From positions 62,001 through 126,000 of the forward strand of contig JAOARD010000052.1 in NCBI GenBank assembly GCA_025210735.1: 64,000 bases of DNA, read 5' to 3'. Source of the DNA: Bacteroidales bacterium (lineage in GTDB: Bacteria > Bacteroidota > Bacteroidia > Bacteroidales > UBA6680). Made by a program: the position numbers and the translations under genes. How positions within the stretch are numbered: position 1 is the stretch's first letter; each line of letters starts with the position of its first letter. This document shows positions 41,497 to 52,092 of this stretch, piece after piece. The notes beneath the pieces are model-generated. The model did not search any database, was not told the origin of the DNA, and was given only the letters and a program-made list of their open reading frames with translations.

Positions 41497-43383
41497 TTAA
41501 CAGAGACTAAAGCCATCGTTATTTTTGATTATCAGACCTCTGTCTATCATATCGTCAAGAACCAGCATCAGTTTTTTGTGTGTAACCTTTATTGTGCGAG
41601 CAAGGTAATCGGCATCGCATACCTGCTCTCTGAGTTCATTTATAACCTGCTCCTCTATATCCTTCTGGTTCAGATCTGATGTATCTATACAGATATCGCA
41701 ACGTTTACACTCATCACTCTCCTTCTCGCCAAAATATGCCAACAGAATCTCGCTACGGCACTTATCCTTTCGTGTTGCATACTCTATAACCGAGTCAACC
41801 CTCTCCTGCTCTGCTTTACGTCTTATATCAAAATCAACCTTTGATATAAGCAACGATTCCGGACGCAGACGTTCATATGTAAGTACAATCTGTGGTCCTG
41901 TGCGTCTTGGTATATAGTGTATAATGCCTGCTTTATCCAGATTATTCAGATAGTTGTATATAACCTCCACTGTAACCCCTGCACGTCTGGCAAGATCATC
42001 CTCATTAATACGTGTATAAACAGAGAACATACCGGTATATGAGCGCAGCAGCAGTTTTATAAATGCATCGAATCTTGTATTTGCAACCTGATATTTATAC
42101 AGAGCATCACGATCTACCACAAAGTGCACTCTCGACGGGTTAGCCACCTCCTCTGACATTACCAGATAGCCCTCTGTCTGCAAATATTTAAGTGAGTAGA
42201 AAGCGGTTATAAGATCGAACTTAAAGTTACGTGCAAACTCGTTTATATTAAAGTCAAACGACATTCCTTTTCCTCCGCCATACGGGATATTCAGATAGTT
42301 GCACAACGACTGGTATACTCGCTTCATTACATCTATCTCAGGGAACATCTGCTCACTCTTCTTATTTATATTAGCCAGATCGGTATTATTAAACAGCAAC
42401 ACAGCATAGCTCTTTAGTCCATCGCGTCCGCCACGTCCAGCCTCCTGATAATATCCTTCAAGCGAATCGGGCAGATTCAGGTGTACAACAAATCGCACAT
42501 CTGGTTTGTCAATACCCATACCAAATGCATTTGTAGCAACAATTACACGTGTACTACCACGCTGCCATCTGTCCTGTTTATCGGCACGCAGATTGTTCGA
42601 CAGCCCTCCGTGGTAATAATCTGCACGTATACGTTTCTGAGCAAGTATCTGAGCAACCTCTTTTGTACGCTTTCTGGTACTCACATATACAATACCTGTA
42701 CCTTTTACGCTGTTGCATATCTTTACAAGCTGCCCAATCTTATCGTTGGTCTCGCGCACCACATATACAAGATTGTCTCTGAAAAAACTCTTCTTTATTA
42801 CTGTAGGGTTTTCAAGCTTCAGAAACTCAATAATATCCTGCTGTACCTTTGGTTTTGCCGATGCAGTAAGTGCCAGAAATGGTATATCAGGTATCAGCTC
42901 GCGTATCTCTGCAATCTTCAGGTACGATGGTCTGAAGTCGAACCCCCATTGCGATATACAGTGTGCCTCGTCTATTGCCACAAGATTCACCGGCATCTTT
43001 ACCAGTCTCTCTCTGAACAGTTTTGTCTCAAGACGCTCAGGCGATACATACAGAAATTTATAGTCGCCATATATGCAGTTATCCAACGTAAGCGATATCT
43101 CTGCCATAGACATACCGGAGTGTATTGCTGCTGTTTTAATCTTACGCTTCTGCAGGTTCTCAACCTGATCTTTCATAAGTGCAATAAGCGGGGTAACAAC
43201 AATGCATATACCCTCTTTAGCCATTGCCGGAACCTGAAATGTTATTGATTTACCACCACCTGTAGGTAGCAGTGCCAGAGTATCATTACCACTATGGGCA
43301 CTCCTCACAATATCAAGCTGCAGGGGTCTGAACTCCTCATATCCCCAGTTCTCTTTAAGTATCTTATGAAATTCGGTCATCAA
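41497..43383 (-). CDS. recQ: RecQ-family ATP-dependent DNA helicase
   Basis: A 628-residue helicase. It has Q motif GYEEFRPLQ, Walker A LLPTGGGKS, DEAHCISQWGFDFRPSY, motif III ALTASAKP, motif V GTGIVYVSTR and motif VI QEAGRGGRDG. A C-terminal zinc-binding CxxCxxC (CRSEILLAYFGEKESDECKRCDIC) and winged helix follow. The HRDC domain is missing, typical of shorter RecQ. It unwinds forked DNA in recombination and repair. Confidence 0.9.
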   Translation of the reverse strand: MMTEFHKILKENWGYEEFRPLQLDIVRSAHSGNDTLALLPTGGGKSITFQVPAMAKEGICIVVTPLIALMKDQVENLQKRKIKTAAIHSGMSMAEISLTLDNCIYGDYKFLYVSPERLETKLFRERLVKMPVNLVAIDEAHCISQWGFDFRPSYLKIAEIRELIPDIPFLALTASAKPKVQQDIIEFLKLENPTVIKKSFFRDNLVYVVRETNDKIGQLVKICNSVKGTGIVYVSTRKRTKEVAQILAQKRIRADYYHGGLSNNLRADKQDRWQRGSTRVIVATNAFGMGIDKPDVRFVVHLNLPDSLEGYYQEAGRGGRDGLKSYAVLLFNNTDLANINKKSEQMFPEIDVMKRVYQSLCNYLNIPYGGGKGMSFDFNINEFARNFKFDLITAFYSLKYLQTEGYLVMSEEVANPSRVHFVVDRDALYKYQVANTRFDAFIKLLLRSYTGMFSVYTRINEDDLARRAGVTVEVIYNYLNNLDKAGIIHYIPRRTGPQIVLTYERLRPESLLISKVDFDIRRKAEQERVDSVIEYATRKDKCRSEILLAYFGEKESDECKRCDICIDTSDLNQKDIEEQVINELREQVCDADYLARTIKVTHKKLMLVLDDMIDRGLIIKNNDGFSLC

Positions 43384-43551
43384 ACAAAAATATATATTTT
43401 TTCCCTTCTCTTAGTTATAAGAAAAGTTTTTACTCATATTTCGTCTCACATATCATAAACCATAAAATACTTTCTGATAGCCATCAGAAAAAATATAGCG
43501 TTTAAATCTATATTTTTTACTATTTTGTTGTTGATTAGTTAAATAATCTGA

Positions 43552-43610
43552 ATAAAAAGCATTAAGCATATATAAAAAGTGCTTTTTATGAACTTTATTA
43601 ATTATTTTTG
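43552..43610 (+). promoter_or_regulatory. Hairpin-flanked promoter of the ATPase/RloB module
   Basis: A 10-bp inverted repeat ATAAAAAGCA/TGCTTTTTAT (43552-43561, 43580-43589) precedes the -7 box TATTTTTG at 43603-43610. A second 8-bp stem TTTCTGAT/ATCAGAAA lies at 43471-43490. Both could be operators for defence control. The 43384-43639 region holds no gene. Confidence 0.5.
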
Positions 43611-43639
43611 TAATTGATTTACAAAAACAGACTCAAAAA

Positions 43640-44956
43640 ATGATAGTAAACTTCGCTATACAGAATTTTCGATCAATAAAAGACAGAGTACATTTATCTT
43701 TTGAAGCAACTAAATCAGATGATTTAGAGGAGTATTATGTTAACAGAGTCGGTTCTGAGAAAAACATAAGATTATTAAAGCTCGGATTAATATATGGGGC
43801 AAATGCCTCTGGTAAAACAACAGTTCTTGAGGCTTTAGATTTCTTAAGAGATATTGTTATAGATCCTTTTGAAAAGAAAACAGAGCAGTTTAAGTATAAA
43901 ACGTTCTTATTTGACAGCAATACTGTTAACGAAAACACTCTTTTTTCTATTGAGTTTGTCCAAAACGGTATTAAATATCTGTATGATGTTGAGTTGAACA
44001 AAAGCGCCATTATAAATGAGAAGATGTATTTCTATAATCCTAATAAGGCTCTGGTTTTTGAGCGTGTAACTGATGAATCAAAACAGTTAGCCAAAATTCA
44101 GTTTGGCAGTAAAATTAAGATCAATAAGGAGTATAAATCTATTCTGGAGGCAAATACATTATGGAATAATAGTGTATTGGGCGGATACCTGAAGACCAAT
44201 TTTGAATCTAAAGAACTTAAAGAGACAACAGATTGGTTTGAGAACAAACTTAAACCTCTGATAAAACCTCAGACCGATCTGTTTACATATGTTTCAGAAA
44301 GATTGGAAAACGAAGAGATAGATAAGAAGAATGTTATCAGTCTGTTAAAAAAGGCAGATTTCAATATTTCAGATATTATAATAAAAAAAGGTAGTAAAGA
44401 GATATCTTCTGAACTTATTGAGGTTATATCTAAAAGCGTTTCTATTCCGGACGAAGTTATTTCAGAGATGAAACAGACCAAAACAGTATCGGGCAGGGAG
44501 ATACAGTTTCAGCATACTTTTAAGGATAATAAACCATATTTTCTTCCTTACATGTCTGAATCTGCCGGAACTCAACGCTATTACCAGTTCAGTGGCCTTA
44601 TTGATTTAATGATAAGAAGTGAAAGTATATTTACAATTGACGAACTGGAATCGTCTTTACACCCTGATTTGTTTAAACACTTTCTGCTGACATTCTTAGT
44701 AAATAGTAATAATTCTCAATTAATAGCTTCAACACATCATCGTGAGTTATTAATGGAGAAAGATATCTTTAGAAATGATGTGATATGGTTTACAGAGAAG
44801 AACGAAGATGGAAGTTCTGATTTGTTCTCTTTAGTAGATTTTGATTCATCTGTAGTAAGGAATACAAGTTCTGTTTATAATGCATATAAAATTGGTAAAT
44901 TGGGTGCTGCTCCAAACTTAAACGATTACTATATTGAGTATGAGAAGAAGTCATAG
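43640..44956 (+). CDS. AAA15-family ATPase, RloA-like
   Basis: A 438-residue protein. Walker A YGANASGKTT (about residues 52-61) and a C-terminal Walker B FTIDELESSLHPDLF with a STHHRELL (D-loop/H-loop) are visible. A long inserted coiled region lies between. Such OLD-like ATPases pair with RloB or TOPRIM effectors in abortive infection (AbiL, PARIS-like). It overlaps the next gene by 23 bases. Confidence 0.8.
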   Translation: MIVNFAIQNFRSIKDRVHLSFEATKSDDLEEYYVNRVGSEKNIRLLKLGLIYGANASGKTTVLEALDFLRDIVIDPFEKKTEQFKYKTFLFDSNTVNENTLFSIEFVQNGIKYLYDVELNKSAIINEKMYFYNPNKALVFERVTDESKQLAKIQFGSKIKINKEYKSILEANTLWNNSVLGGYLKTNFESKELKETTDWFENKLKPLIKPQTDLFTYVSERLENEEIDKKNVISLLKKADFNISDIIIKKGSKEISSELIEVISKSVSIPDEVISEMKQTKTVSGREIQFQHTFKDNKPYFLPYMSESAGTQRYYQFSGLIDLMIRSESIFTIDELESSLHPDLFKHFLLTFLVNSNNSQLIASTHHRELLMEKDIFRNDVIWFTEKNEDGSSDLFSLVDFDSSVVRNTSSVYNAYKIGKLGAAPNLNDYYIEYEKKS

Positions 44957-45569
44957 TCAACGAAAAGGAACAGGAAAGAGAACTATCTCTATTATATTAG
45001 ATGGTAAAACAGAGATTTGGTATTTACAGATGATGAAGAAGAATGAATCTTTAAACACTGTTAATATTAAACCTGAATTACCAAAAAAGAAGCAACTAAA
45101 AGAGCTTTATGGCTATGTTATTGAGAATAGCAGAGATTACAATGAGGTTATTTGGATTATAGACTTTGATACAATACTTAAAGAGGATAAAGAGAGAGCC
45201 AGCAAATCAAAATCAAAGATTGTTGAACTTAAAGAGTATTTAGATAGAATAAAAATGATGAGTAATGTTACAGTTTTGATTAATACACCATGTTTAGAAT
45301 ATTGGTATTTACAACATTTTAAGGAGTCAGGTATATTCTTCGAAAATTGTAGTAAAATAGATAAAGAGTTTAAAAATACTGTTCTGAAAGATTATGAAAA
45401 AAGTGAACGTTATTACAAACGGAGTAGTTGTGATATATACCAAATGCTGAAGCCTTACAAAGACAACGCTATAAAACATTCCAAAAAACTTGGCGATTTT
45501 AATATTGAATCTCCTAAACAGGGAAAAGCTGAAATGTATAAGATTTTCGACATACTAAATATCAATTAA
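44934..45569 (+). CDS. RloB-like protein
   Basis: A 211-residue protein of the RloB family: an N-terminal basic region, an ISIILDGKTEIWYL segment (E in a TOPRIM-like site), WIIDFDTI (DxD), and CLEYWYLQHF. RloB-like proteins are proposed TOPRIM-like nucleases activated by the partner ATPase. Alternative start at 44940. Confidence 0.75.
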   Translation: MSMRRSHSQRKGTGKRTISIILDGKTEIWYLQMMKKNESLNTVNIKPELPKKKQLKELYGYVIENSRDYNEVIWIIDFDTILKEDKERASKSKSKIVELKEYLDRIKMMSNVTVLINTPCLEYWYLQHFKESGIFFENCSKIDKEFKNTVLKDYEKSERYYKRSSCDIYQMLKPYKDNAIKHSKKLGDFNIESPKQGKAEMYKIFDILNIN

Positions 45570-45639
45570 TCTGACAAATAACATTAACATAGATACAATT
45601 ATAATAAACTATCACTAAAATAATTAAAACAACGCATAT

Positions 45640-47598
45640 ATGAAGATCACGCAACTAATATTGGCTTTACTAATCTCTGCCACGGCGCTTGCCGATGAAA
45701 ACAAACCCAAAGCCCTTTTCTCTATTGGTAAGGATACTGTTTTTACCGATGAGTTTATAAGGATGTACAATAAGAACATAAAAAACACACTTGAAAAGAG
45801 ACAAACAGTTGATGAATATCTTGAACTGTATATAACATTTAAACAGAAAGTTGCTGATGCCAAAGCAAACAGTCTGGACTTGCAGATGTCGTTCATTAAT
45901 GAGTACAGCCATTACAAAAATCAGGTACTTACAAATGCAATTATAGATTCAGCATTCTTCAACAACGAGTTGATAAATGCTTATAACCGATCTAAGAACG
46001 AGGTTAATGCCAGTCATATTCTTATATCTGTATCGCCCGATGCCCCTGCCAGCGATACGCTTACAGCATATAATAAGATTATGGCGATAAGAGATAGTAT
46101 TGTTGGTGGTGAGAATTTTGGCTCAATGGCAAAATTATTCAGTAACGATCCATCGGCAAAGATGAATGAGGGTAATCTGGGTTATTTTGGTGCTTTCAGA
46201 ATGGTATTTCCTTTTGAGAAAGCTGCTTTTGAAACAGCTAAAGGAGATGTATCTATGCCTGTAAGAACACGTTTTGGTTACCATATAATAAAGATTAATG
46301 ATATAAGACCTACAATAGGCAGAATTAAAGCTTCGCATATATTATTGCTTACAAATAAGAACATGACTCCTGATAAACTTAAGGAGATAAAAGATAAGAT
46401 TGAAACTTTATACAGTGATCTTAAAAATGGTGCCGATTTTGCAGAGTTAGCATCAAAATATTCAGAAGATCGTGGATCGGCAAAGGCTGGCGGTGAGCTA
46501 CCATGGTTTGGCAGCGGAAGAATGGTACCGGAATTTGAAGCTGTGGTAACAAGTTTAAAGAAGGGGAATATATCTGAACCTTTCAGAACCCAATACGGAT
46601 GGCACATTGTAAAATTGACAGACAGAGAGGTTCCTGGAACATTTGACGAAGAGCGTAATAATATAGCAGAAAAATTATCAAAAACTATTGGTGGCGAATT
46701 TGCACGCAATAAGGAGATTAAGAAATTTATAAAACAGAATACAACATCTGAAGATATTGATGCGGTTAATAACCTTGCTCCTATAATTGACTCATTGATA
46801 ACAGATATTGAGGTAACTGACAACAAGATTATTAATACTAAAATACTTAAGCTAAACAATAAGCAGTACACTGTTAAGAGTTTTATAGATTATATTGTAA
46901 AGAGCAAAGAGCGCCCTACTACTAATAACGATAATATCTTCTTTGTTAAGAAGAAGTATATTGATTTTAAGAAACATCTTGCCACAGAGATGATAAAAAC
47001 TAAAATTGAAGATGGTAGCAGAGATATGCAGTTGTTGCTTAAGGAGTATTATGAGGGCATACTTATGTTCAATATTATGGATAAAAGGGTATGGTCTAAA
47101 GCATCAAACGATTCGACCCTGATAAGTAATTTCTTTGAGCGTAATAAGAATAAGTATGTATGGACTGAGGTTGCCGATGTAGATATACTTGAAGCGGATG
47201 GTATAAGCAGCGATGATTTGAATAAGATTGCAGCAAAATGCCTGAAAAAGAGATCTAAAAAAGAGAAGTACGTAGCAAAGTATAACAAACGTAATAGCAA
47301 TAAAATTAAGTTAACCAGTTATATAAAACCACAAAACTCAACAACAGCTCTTAAGGAGACTGACTGGAAAAAAGGTATATCAAGAGTTGTTGAGACTGGT
47401 GATACAAAAAGAGTTGTTATTATTCACGATATGCTTACTAATTATCCGAAAACAATTACAGAGGCAAAAGGGATTATGATTAATGATCTGCAAAAGGATC
47501 TTGAAGAGGCATGGATAAGTGAATTAAAGATAAGATATCTGCCAAAAGTGAACAGAGAGGTGCTTGAAGAGCTTAAAAAAGCACATAATTTGCATTAA
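45640..47598 (+). CDS. PpiC-type peptidyl-prolyl isomerase, double domain
   Basis: A 652-residue secreted protein (signal peptide to about ALADENK). It carries two parvulin domains (about residues 122-225 and 230-330): HILISVSPDAPASD, NEGNLGYFGAFRM, and HILLLTNKNM, GELPWFGSGRM. The remaining C-terminal half lacks a recognised domain. It likely assists folding of outer-membrane proteins; it heads an assembly-related gene set. Confidence 0.82.
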   Translation: MKITQLILALLISATALADENKPKALFSIGKDTVFTDEFIRMYNKNIKNTLEKRQTVDEYLELYITFKQKVADAKANSLDLQMSFINEYSHYKNQVLTNAIIDSAFFNNELINAYNRSKNEVNASHILISVSPDAPASDTLTAYNKIMAIRDSIVGGENFGSMAKLFSNDPSAKMNEGNLGYFGAFRMVFPFEKAAFETAKGDVSMPVRTRFGYHIIKINDIRPTIGRIKASHILLLTNKNMTPDKLKEIKDKIETLYSDLKNGADFAELASKYSEDRGSAKAGGELPWFGSGRMVPEFEAVVTSLKKGNISEPFRTQYGWHIVKLTDREVPGTFDEERNNIAEKLSKTIGGEFARNKEIKKFIKQNTTSEDIDAVNNLAPIIDSLITDIEVTDNKIINTKILKLNNKQYTVKSFIDYIVKSKERPTTNNDNIFFVKKKYIDFKKHLATEMIKTKIEDGSRDMQLLLKEYYEGILMFNIMDKRVWSKASNDSTLISNFFERNKNKYVWTEVADVDILEADGISSDDLNKIAAKCLKKRSKKEKYVAKYNKRNSNKIKLTSYIKPQNSTTALKETDWKKGISRVVETGDTKRVVIIHDMLTNYPKTITEAKGIMINDLQKDLEEAWISELKIRYLPKVNREVLEELKKAHNLH

Positions 47599-47903
47599 AA
47601 TTGATTATTTACAGATAAATTGCAGGAGAGAAATCTAAAAAAGAGTTAAAAATTGATTTCTCTCTGGCTGTTTTTAATAGAAAATATATTTTTGTAATTA
47701 GCATAAGCTATATAATATTATTTTTTTGAGGTAAACACTCAATAATTTTGAAACAGAGGTGTGCGGCAATTTAGTTTGCTGTATCTTATATTTAAAAGAG
47801 GAACAGACCCAATGAAACGGGCATGAGTAATAATTTTCACCCACATCAGGAGAATTTAAACATGCAGGTTACATATGGCAACACAAAAGGAGAACAATAA
47901 CAT
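47599..47903 (+). other. Intergenic leader region before second chaperone gene
   Basis: A GAGAGAAATC/GATTTCTCTC stem (47626-47635, 47655-47664) could end the upstream transcript. A -7 box TATTTTTG is near 47688-47695. A 25-codon frame (47823-47900) and a 10-codon frame overlapping the next ATG could be leader peptides. No conserved riboswitch is recognised. Confidence 0.4.
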
Positions 47904-48755
47904 ATGAAGATTAATACTATACTAATTGCATGTATAGCCATACTGTCACTAGTATCATGCCAGAACAGAAAAGACGATATTATTGCTAAGGTAGATGATA
48001 AATATCTGTACAGACAGGAGCTGATATCGCTTATACCAGAAGGGACATCGAAGCTGGACAGTCAGCTAATAACCAATAACTACATTAATAAATGGATTAA
48101 GACTCAACTGTTACTTAACAAAGCGGAGAGCAATCTGGTTGATGAGGAGATGGATATCGAGAGAGAGATTGAGGAGATGCGTGCCTCTTTGCTTATATAT
48201 AAATACAAGCAGAAGTTTATAAAGCAGAAGCTTGATACTGTAATTACAGAGACTCAGATAAAGGATTATTATGATGGTAACCCACAGAGTTTTACCCTTG
48301 CAGATTGTATTGTTAAAGGTACGTATATTAAGATTCCTAAAGACTCACAATACTGGGATCGTATAAAGCGCATATACAAGTCTAATAATCCGGACGATAT
48401 TAAGGAGCTTGATGGGTTATGCTCACAATTTGCAACTAAGTACGATTACTTTAATGAGGATTGGGTATCGTTCAGATTGATTAATAACAATATTCCTGAA
48501 CCAATATCTGATGTAAAAGGGTTCTTGTCGCGTAATAAGTTTTATGAGACAAGCGATGAAAACTTCTACTATGTTGTAACTGTTAAGGAGTACAGAGCAA
48601 AAGGAGAGATTGCTCCGTTAAATCATGTTTACAGAGAGATTTCAAATATTATTCTTGAGAAGAGAAAATTTACGCTTCTTAAAAATTTGGAAAATAATTT
48701 ATATAAAGATGCGGTAAAGCATCATAAATTTAGCATATTCGAACCGAAAAAATAA
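47904..48755 (+). CDS. SurA-like lipoprotein without isomerase domain
   Basis: A 283-residue protein with a lipobox (ILSLVSC). It has the helical N-terminal chaperone shape (LITNNYINKWIKTQLLLNKAE) but no parvulin domain. It lies between two SurA/PpiC-type genes, spaced 6 bp from the next. This is a usual Bacteroidota triplet. It probably assists outer-membrane protein transit. Confidence 0.75.
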   Translation: MKINTILIACIAILSLVSCQNRKDDIIAKVDDKYLYRQELISLIPEGTSKLDSQLITNNYINKWIKTQLLLNKAESNLVDEEMDIEREIEEMRASLLIYKYKQKFIKQKLDTVITETQIKDYYDGNPQSFTLADCIVKGTYIKIPKDSQYWDRIKRIYKSNNPDDIKELDGLCSQFATKYDYFNEDWVSFRLINNNIPEPISDVKGFLSRNKFYETSDENFYYVVTVKEYRAKGEIAPLNHVYREISNIILEKRKFTLLKNLENNLYKDAVKHHKFSIFEPKK

Positions 48756-48761
48756 TCGTTC

Positions 48762-50114
48762 ATGAGATACACAAAGAAAACACTATTAGCTACTGCAATA
48801 TTAACCTTAGCATGCTGGGTAAACAGTTCGGCGCAAAAAGTTGTCATCGACAAAAATATTGCGACTGTTGGTAGCGATGTAATATTACTGTCGGAGCTTG
48901 AAGGGCAGGTAATGCAATATCGTGCACAGGGAATGTTTGCTGCAAAAGATATACACTGTAAGGTACTTGAAGAGATGCTTGTGCAAAAACTGCTTATTAA
49001 TCAGGCAAAGATTGACTCTATTGAGGTAACTCAGTCGCAGGTTGATCAGCAACTTGATCAGCGTTTGAACTACTTTATAAGTAATATCGGTTCTAAAGAG
49101 GCTGTTGAGAGATACTTCAACAAAACCATGTACGATATAAAGAAGGATTTGAGAGATGCAATTAAAAAGCAGATGCTTGCTCAAAGGGTTCAGATGGGAT
49201 TGGTTGAAAATATAGATATATCACCTATTGATATTACAAGATTCTATAGTAAAATTGATAAGGATTCGCTGCCTATTATTCCTGAGCAGTATGAGATACA
49301 GCAGATTACTATGCATCCTGAGAGAACAAAAAAAGCTATCTACGATGTTAAACAGAAGCTTCTTGATTTGAGAAAGAGAATTATTGATGGTGAGAGATTT
49401 GAGACTCTTGCTGTACTTTACTCAGAAGATCAGGGATCGGCAACTAGAGGTGGTGAGCTTGGTTTCAGATCTAAAAACGAGTTTGTAAAACCTTTCTCAG
49501 ATGCAGCATGGTCGTTACGTCCGGGACAGGTATCTAACATTGTTGAGACTGAGTTTGGTTACCATATAATTCAGGTAATTGACAAGAAAGATGATAGATT
49601 AAATACCCGTCATATTCTTATGAAGCCAAAGGTTAAGCCTGAAGCTATTCAGAGAACAAAAGAGAAGCTTGACAGTATTGCTTCTGCTATCAGAATGGAC
49701 TCTATATCGTTCAAACACGCTGCATACAGATTCTCTGACGATAAAAAAACATATCTGATGGGTGGTCTGCTTGTGAATCCATACACAAACAGTACACGTT
49801 TTGAAAAAGATCAGCTACCTGCTTCTGAGGCTTTTATTATTGGAAGACTAAAAGAGGGTGAGGTATCAGATCCATTCCTATCTAAAGATCAGCATGGTAA
49901 AGATGTTTATAAGGTATTATCTATAAAATCTAAGATTAAGACTCATACGGCAAATATTGACGAAGACTACGATGTATTTATTAATATGGCCAAAAAGGAG
50001 AAACAGGATATGATTCTTAAAGAGTGGATTGCTGATAAGATAACCACAACATTTATCAAGATTGATCCGGAGTATGGTAAGTGTGAATTTGAACACGAAG
50101 GCTGGTTTAAATAA
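48762..50114 (+). CDS. SurA-like peptidyl-prolyl isomerase
   Basis: A 450-residue periplasmic chaperone with signal peptide (MRYTKKTLLATAILTLACWVNSSAQ). It has the SurA N-terminal helical domain (ATVGSDVILLSELEGQVM). One clear parvulin domain follows at about residues 175-280 (GGELGFRSKNEFVKPF; FGYHIIQVID), plus a degenerate second (HILMKPKVKPEA). Confidence 0.85.
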   Translation: MRYTKKTLLATAILTLACWVNSSAQKVVIDKNIATVGSDVILLSELEGQVMQYRAQGMFAAKDIHCKVLEEMLVQKLLINQAKIDSIEVTQSQVDQQLDQRLNYFISNIGSKEAVERYFNKTMYDIKKDLRDAIKKQMLAQRVQMGLVENIDISPIDITRFYSKIDKDSLPIIPEQYEIQQITMHPERTKKAIYDVKQKLLDLRKRIIDGERFETLAVLYSEDQGSATRGGELGFRSKNEFVKPFSDAAWSLRPGQVSNIVETEFGYHIIQVIDKKDDRLNTRHILMKPKVKPEAIQRTKEKLDSIASAIRMDSISFKHAAYRFSDDKKTYLMGGLLVNPYTNSTRFEKDQLPASEAFIIGRLKEGEVSDPFLSKDQHGKDVYKVLSIKSKIKTHTANIDEDYDVFINMAKKEKQDMILKEWIADKITTTFIKIDPEYGKCEFEHEGWFK

Positions 50115-50125
50115 AAAGCAGATAG

Positions 50126-51970
50126 ATGCGTAAAAATATTATATCGATATTTATCGGGCACATAACTTATGTTACGAGTTTTGTGCTCGTTCTTTTTATG
50201 TGTAGTAATGTTGCTGCTCAAAAGAAGAAAAAAATTGAGATAATTAATGCCGATAACATGTATCCTGTATCAGGTCGTCTTATAGACAATGTGATACTGA
50301 AGCATAAAGAGGTACTGATGTATTGCGATAGTGCCCACGTAAACAATAAAACCAACAGTTTTAAAGCATATGGTAATGTTCATATGAATCAGGGCGATAC
50401 CCTGCATCTCTATGGAGATTCGTTACGTTATAACGGAAATACATCTGTTGGCCATGTAAGAGGCAAGGTTAAACTTGTTGATAAAGAGACTGTTTTAACA
50501 ACTGAGTTTCTTGATTTTAATACAGAGACAAGTGTTGCGGAGTACTTTAACAGAGGTGTTATAGTTAATAACGAAAATGTTCTTAAAAGTGTTATTGGTT
50601 ACTATTATGCTAATCAGAAAGAGTTTTTTTATAAGGATAGTGTAGTTCTGTATAATAATGATTATACAATGTATACCGATTCGCTTAAGTACAATACCAG
50701 ATTGGCTATTGCATACTTTAACGGACCTACGCATATATATAGCGAAGAAGAGTATAGTTATTGCGAAAATGGGTGGTATAATACCAATTTTGATACATCG
50801 GAGCTTATAAAGAATGCTCTGGTAAAGAATAAGGATAATACGCTTAAGGCAGATACAATATATTTTGATAAACAGAAGATGAAAGGTTATGCACGTAATA
50901 ACATAACCATTATTGACTCTGTAAATCAGAGTGTGATAAAAGGACATTTTGCCAGATATCAGAGTAATCCGGACAAATACCTTGTTACAAAACGTGCTAT
51001 GTTTATAAAAGAGACTGCCGAAAAAGATTCTCTGTTTCTGCACGCTGACACGCTGTATGCTCATACGCTTCCAAGAGAGATTATTAAAGATACAATACCT
51101 GAACCTATTGCGGGTAAACTAACTCCAATTGATTCATTATCGTCTGGTCAAGAGCTACAACAAGTTGACACTCTTGACCTGTATGGCAATGCAGATACAG
51201 CAACACTAAAGGTTAATGTATACGATGATAAATCTATGGCTAAGAGAGAGCAGGACACTATGTACAGAGAGGTTAAGCTTTATCATGGCGTAAGATTCTG
51301 GAAAAAGGATATTCAGGGTGTCTGTGACTCTCTATTCTACTCTACTCTGGATTCTATTATTGAGCTACATGATAAACCAGTAATGTGGTCTGAAAAGAAT
51401 CAGATGAGTGCAGATTACGTTGAGATATTTACTGAGAATAATGCCGTTAGTAAAATAGAGTTTGTTAACTCAGCAATAATGATTAATCATGACAGTCTGC
51501 AATACTATAATCAGATTGGCGGTAAGAATATAACTGCATTTATAGAAAATAATGAGGTAGACAGGGTTATTGTTGATGCAAATAGTCAGACACTATTCTT
51601 TAATAAGGATAACGGTGAGTTTGTGAGCGTAAACAATACATTCTCTGACAAAATTAAGATTACATTTAAGGATGGTGATATATATAAGATAAAGTATGAT
51701 ACAAAGCCAAAAGGAGAAGAGACTCCAATACAGGATGCTACTGCAGAGCAGACACAACAGCGCAACTTTGTATGGTACCCTTTTGCCCGTCCGCTAAGTA
51801 AGTTTGATCTGTTCAGAAAAACAGACTACACAACAACAAAAGATAAGGATAAAAAGAAGAAGGATCTTAAAAAGGTTGATCCGGAGAGTAGGGATACAGA
51901 TAAAAACACCACTCTTCCTGAAAATCTAGGCTCCGAGATGGGAGTTGAAGAGAATATTGGTTTCAAATAG
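50126..51970 (+). CDS. OstA/LptA-like protein
   Basis: A 614-residue protein with signal peptide (VTSFVLVLFMCSNVAAQ) and OstA-like repeats (KAYGNVHMNQGDTLHLYGDSLRYNGN; GKVKLVDKETVLTTEFLDFNT). The C-terminal ~90 residues are low complexity and charged. It should take part in LPS transport to the outer membrane; it follows the chaperone genes after 11 bp, as commonly in Bacteroidota. Confidence 0.82.
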   Translation: MRKNIISIFIGHITYVTSFVLVLFMCSNVAAQKKKKIEIINADNMYPVSGRLIDNVILKHKEVLMYCDSAHVNNKTNSFKAYGNVHMNQGDTLHLYGDSLRYNGNTSVGHVRGKVKLVDKETVLTTEFLDFNTETSVAEYFNRGVIVNNENVLKSVIGYYYANQKEFFYKDSVVLYNNDYTMYTDSLKYNTRLAIAYFNGPTHIYSEEEYSYCENGWYNTNFDTSELIKNALVKNKDNTLKADTIYFDKQKMKGYARNNITIIDSVNQSVIKGHFARYQSNPDKYLVTKRAMFIKETAEKDSLFLHADTLYAHTLPREIIKDTIPEPIAGKLTPIDSLSSGQELQQVDTLDLYGNADTATLKVNVYDDKSMAKREQDTMYREVKLYHGVRFWKKDIQGVCDSLFYSTLDSIIELHDKPVMWSEKNQMSADYVEIFTENNAVSKIEFVNSAIMINHDSLQYYNQIGGKNITAFIENNEVDRVIVDANSQTLFFNKDNGEFVSVNNTFSDKIKITFKDGDIYKIKYDTKPKGEETPIQDATAEQTQQRNFVWYPFARPLSKFDLFRKTDYTTTKDKDKKKKDLKKVDPESRDTDKNTTLPENLGSEMGVEENIGFK

Positions 51971-51992
51971 ACACAGTATATAATATCATTAG

Positions 51993-52021
51993 AAAGACAG
52001 CTTCAGAGCTGTCTTTTTTTT
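51993..52021 (+). terminator. Intrinsic terminator after OstA operon
   Basis: AAAGACAGCT/AGCTGTCTTT (51993-52002 and 52007-52016) with a TCAG loop and a long T run. Confidence 0.9.
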
Positions 52022-52092
52022 ATCTATATAACTCTTTTTACCATTTGGTAAATTATATTCCATGGATTATAATTTACTTTGCACTGAACAAA

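Noticed and set aside
43441-43600. Possible CRISPR or retron array upstream of the ATPase/RloB pair
   Set aside because: There are only two unrelated inverted repeats and no spacer-repeat periodicity or reverse transcriptase.
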